Source: Xiphophorus maculatus
Taxonomy: Eukaryota > Chordata > Actinopteri > Cyprinodontiformes > Poeciliidae
Assembly (NCBI RefSeq): GCF_002775205.1
Contig: NC_036459.1
Span: forward strand, 3,231,466 to 3,295,465
Direction: 5' to 3'
DNA length: 64,000 bases
The position numbers were made by a program, and so were the translations under genes. The notes under the pieces are model-generated. The model did not search any database. It saw only the letters and a list, made by a program, of their open reading frames with translations, and had not been told where the DNA came from. Below, in pieces: positions 63,112-64,000 of the stretch; the stretch's first letter is position 1; each line of letters starts with the position of its first letter.

Positions 63112-63955
63112 TCTGATTTAAAACACAACGACTCAGTAAAACCGTCCAATCAGTTTTCAAGCTGCAAGAATCAAACTACTGAACAGAGTTCGGTAGTAAC
63201 TAGTTACATTTACTCAATTACATTTACTTGTGTGATTTTTTTGAAAAGTGTTAATTTAGGATTATTTTTACTACGCTGTACTTTCACTTTTACTTGAATA
63301 ATTTTATTATGATAATACTTGTAATTGAGTAAAATTTCTGGCTTCGCTGAATGTAAAACATGTTTTAACCAGAAAGTTTATAACCATCTGCAGTTTTTGT
63401 TAAAGTTTCATAAGTTTTTTACTGAAAGAAACTGATTTGGAAAAAATTTATTTTGCCTGATTTTATTTTTTGTTGCTCATATGAATTGTTATTACTGTTG
63501 TCCTTAAAATACCAACATTTCCACTTCGTATTTTGGTCCATCTGATGTTGTACTTTTTAAATGTTAAATGATTGATAATTTGATCAGTTCTTCAATACTT
63601 TTTACCAAATACTTTTTTACTCTTACTTGAGTAATTTCTTTTACTTGAGTAAAAATATGTTGAAGTAGCGCTTCTCTTACTTGAGTACAATTTTTGCGTA
63701 CTCTACTAATTTTGCTACTGGATCAGAAAAGCCTTTTTTCATCAAAGCGTTGCGAGCGTTTCCACGGTAACTATAGCAGAGACAGTGAGAGGCGGTGCTG
63801 AGCGACTACGCTGTGCGTCAGAGATGAACAGGTGCGCCTCAGACAGGTGTGCAGATCGACCCAGAGCCATGGGAATGTGAACCTGCTGATGGAGGAATGT
63901 GTCTGTTTATCAGGTGGTGATGCGGCCGCAGCAAAGCGTCGATGAAGGACAGCAG
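62053..63955 (+). CDS. CYTH-domain protein (CyaB/thiamine-triphosphatase superfamily), 5' part
   Basis: CYTH proteins form a tunnel that binds triphosphate compounds and metal ions. Coding exons 62053-62208, 62714-62815, 62891-63016 and 63914-63955 are all in phase 0 and give 142 residues before the window ends inside the next intron. The start [20 protein letters not shown] carries the CYTH N-terminal motif in its CyaB-like form (Glu6, Lys8, Lys10). [19 protein letters not shown] supplies the conserved Asp, Arg and KLR strand; LIFYERPD and [20 protein letters not shown] follow, then [19 protein letters not shown]. The layout resembles bacterial class IV adenylate cyclase-like and eukaryotic CYTH proteins more than mammalian THTPA. 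The true substrate is unknown. The 3' end is outside the window. Confidence 0.85.
62337..62676. mobile_element. CACTGCAAAAAC MITE, second copy
   Basis: Left end CACTGCAAAAACACAAAATC and right end TTTGAGTTTTTGCAGTG are inverted repeats with TA on both sides. TTTTCAGCAAGATATAAGAG is shared with 5167-5497. It fills most of the CYTH-gene intron between 62208 and 62714. Confidence 0.85.
63021..63109. repeat. (CA)n microsatellite next to a splice donor
   Basis: About 44 CA units with one CGCG interruption, starting 5 bases after the exon that ends at 63016. Open frames of poly-Thr/His or poly-Val/Cys here are artefacts. Confidence 0.97.
63186..63720. repeat. Dispersed repeat with GTAACTAGTTACATTTACT, longer copy
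   Basis: Starts GAGTTCGGTAGTAACTAGTTACATTTACTC and contains TTACTTGAGTAAAAATATGTTGAAGTA; the same family as 29616-29862 with a longer interior. It is noncoding and sits in the CYTH-gene intron. Confidence 0.75.
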
Positions 63956-64000
63956 GTAAATGGAGCAAAACATTTGGGTTTTTACATTTGGAGCCATTTT

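Noticed and set aside
62768..63160. 130-codon minus-strand frame
   Set aside because: Made by the CA repeat (poly Val/Cys) and the antisense of CYTH exons.

Overview
This is vertebrate nuclear DNA, almost certainly from a ray-finned (teleost) fish. Genes are split into many short exons with GT-AG introns, intergenic DNA is AT-rich, and introns are full of fish-type repeats: palindromic MITEs with CACTGCAAAAAC ends, TTAA-flanked MITEs, a hAT element, an L2/CR1-like LINE piece and long CA/GT tracts. One gene is recognised as nothepsin, a fish aspartic proteinase. The species cannot be fixed from the sequence.

Layout: (1) 1.86-23.3 kb, + strand: a myelin regulatory factor-like gene (myrfl), about 25 coding exons, encoding a membrane-bound self-cleaving transcription factor. 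(2) 25.5-29.5 kb, + strand: an unrecognised five-exon gene for a 161-residue basic, coiled-coil-like protein. (3) 30.4-38.7 kb, + strand: cct2, the beta subunit of the TRiC/CCT chaperonin, 16 coding exons joining exactly to 535 residues. (4) 40.8-42.2 kb, - strand: a LINE fragment with ORF1 and endonuclease sequence but no reverse transcriptase. (5) 42.6-48.1 kb, + strand: nothepsin (nots), 9 exons, 405 residues. (6) 49.2-58.5 kb, - strand: bestrophin-3 (best3), 13 coding exons, 645 residues, with the BEST3 autoinhibitory motif. (7) 60.4 kb to the right edge, + strand: a CYTH-domain gene, cut by the window end.

The genes do not form a pathway. They are a syntenic block: CCT2, BEST3 and MYRFL are neighbours in tetrapods too (established knowledge), and this supports calling the first gene myrfl and the channel best3.

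Exon coordinates were set by hand from splice sites, reading-phase continuity and remembered family sequences, with no alignment software. The least certain part is the 5 kb myrfl intron at 13.2-18.5 kb. There the splice phases show that an exon is missing, and one or two candidate exons lie in a transposon-rich stretch with promoter-like sequence. That stretch, the unrecognised small gene, the RT-less LINE and a splice-created upstream ORF in the CYTH gene are the most useful leads. I found no convincing rRNA, tRNA, CRISPR or snoRNA.
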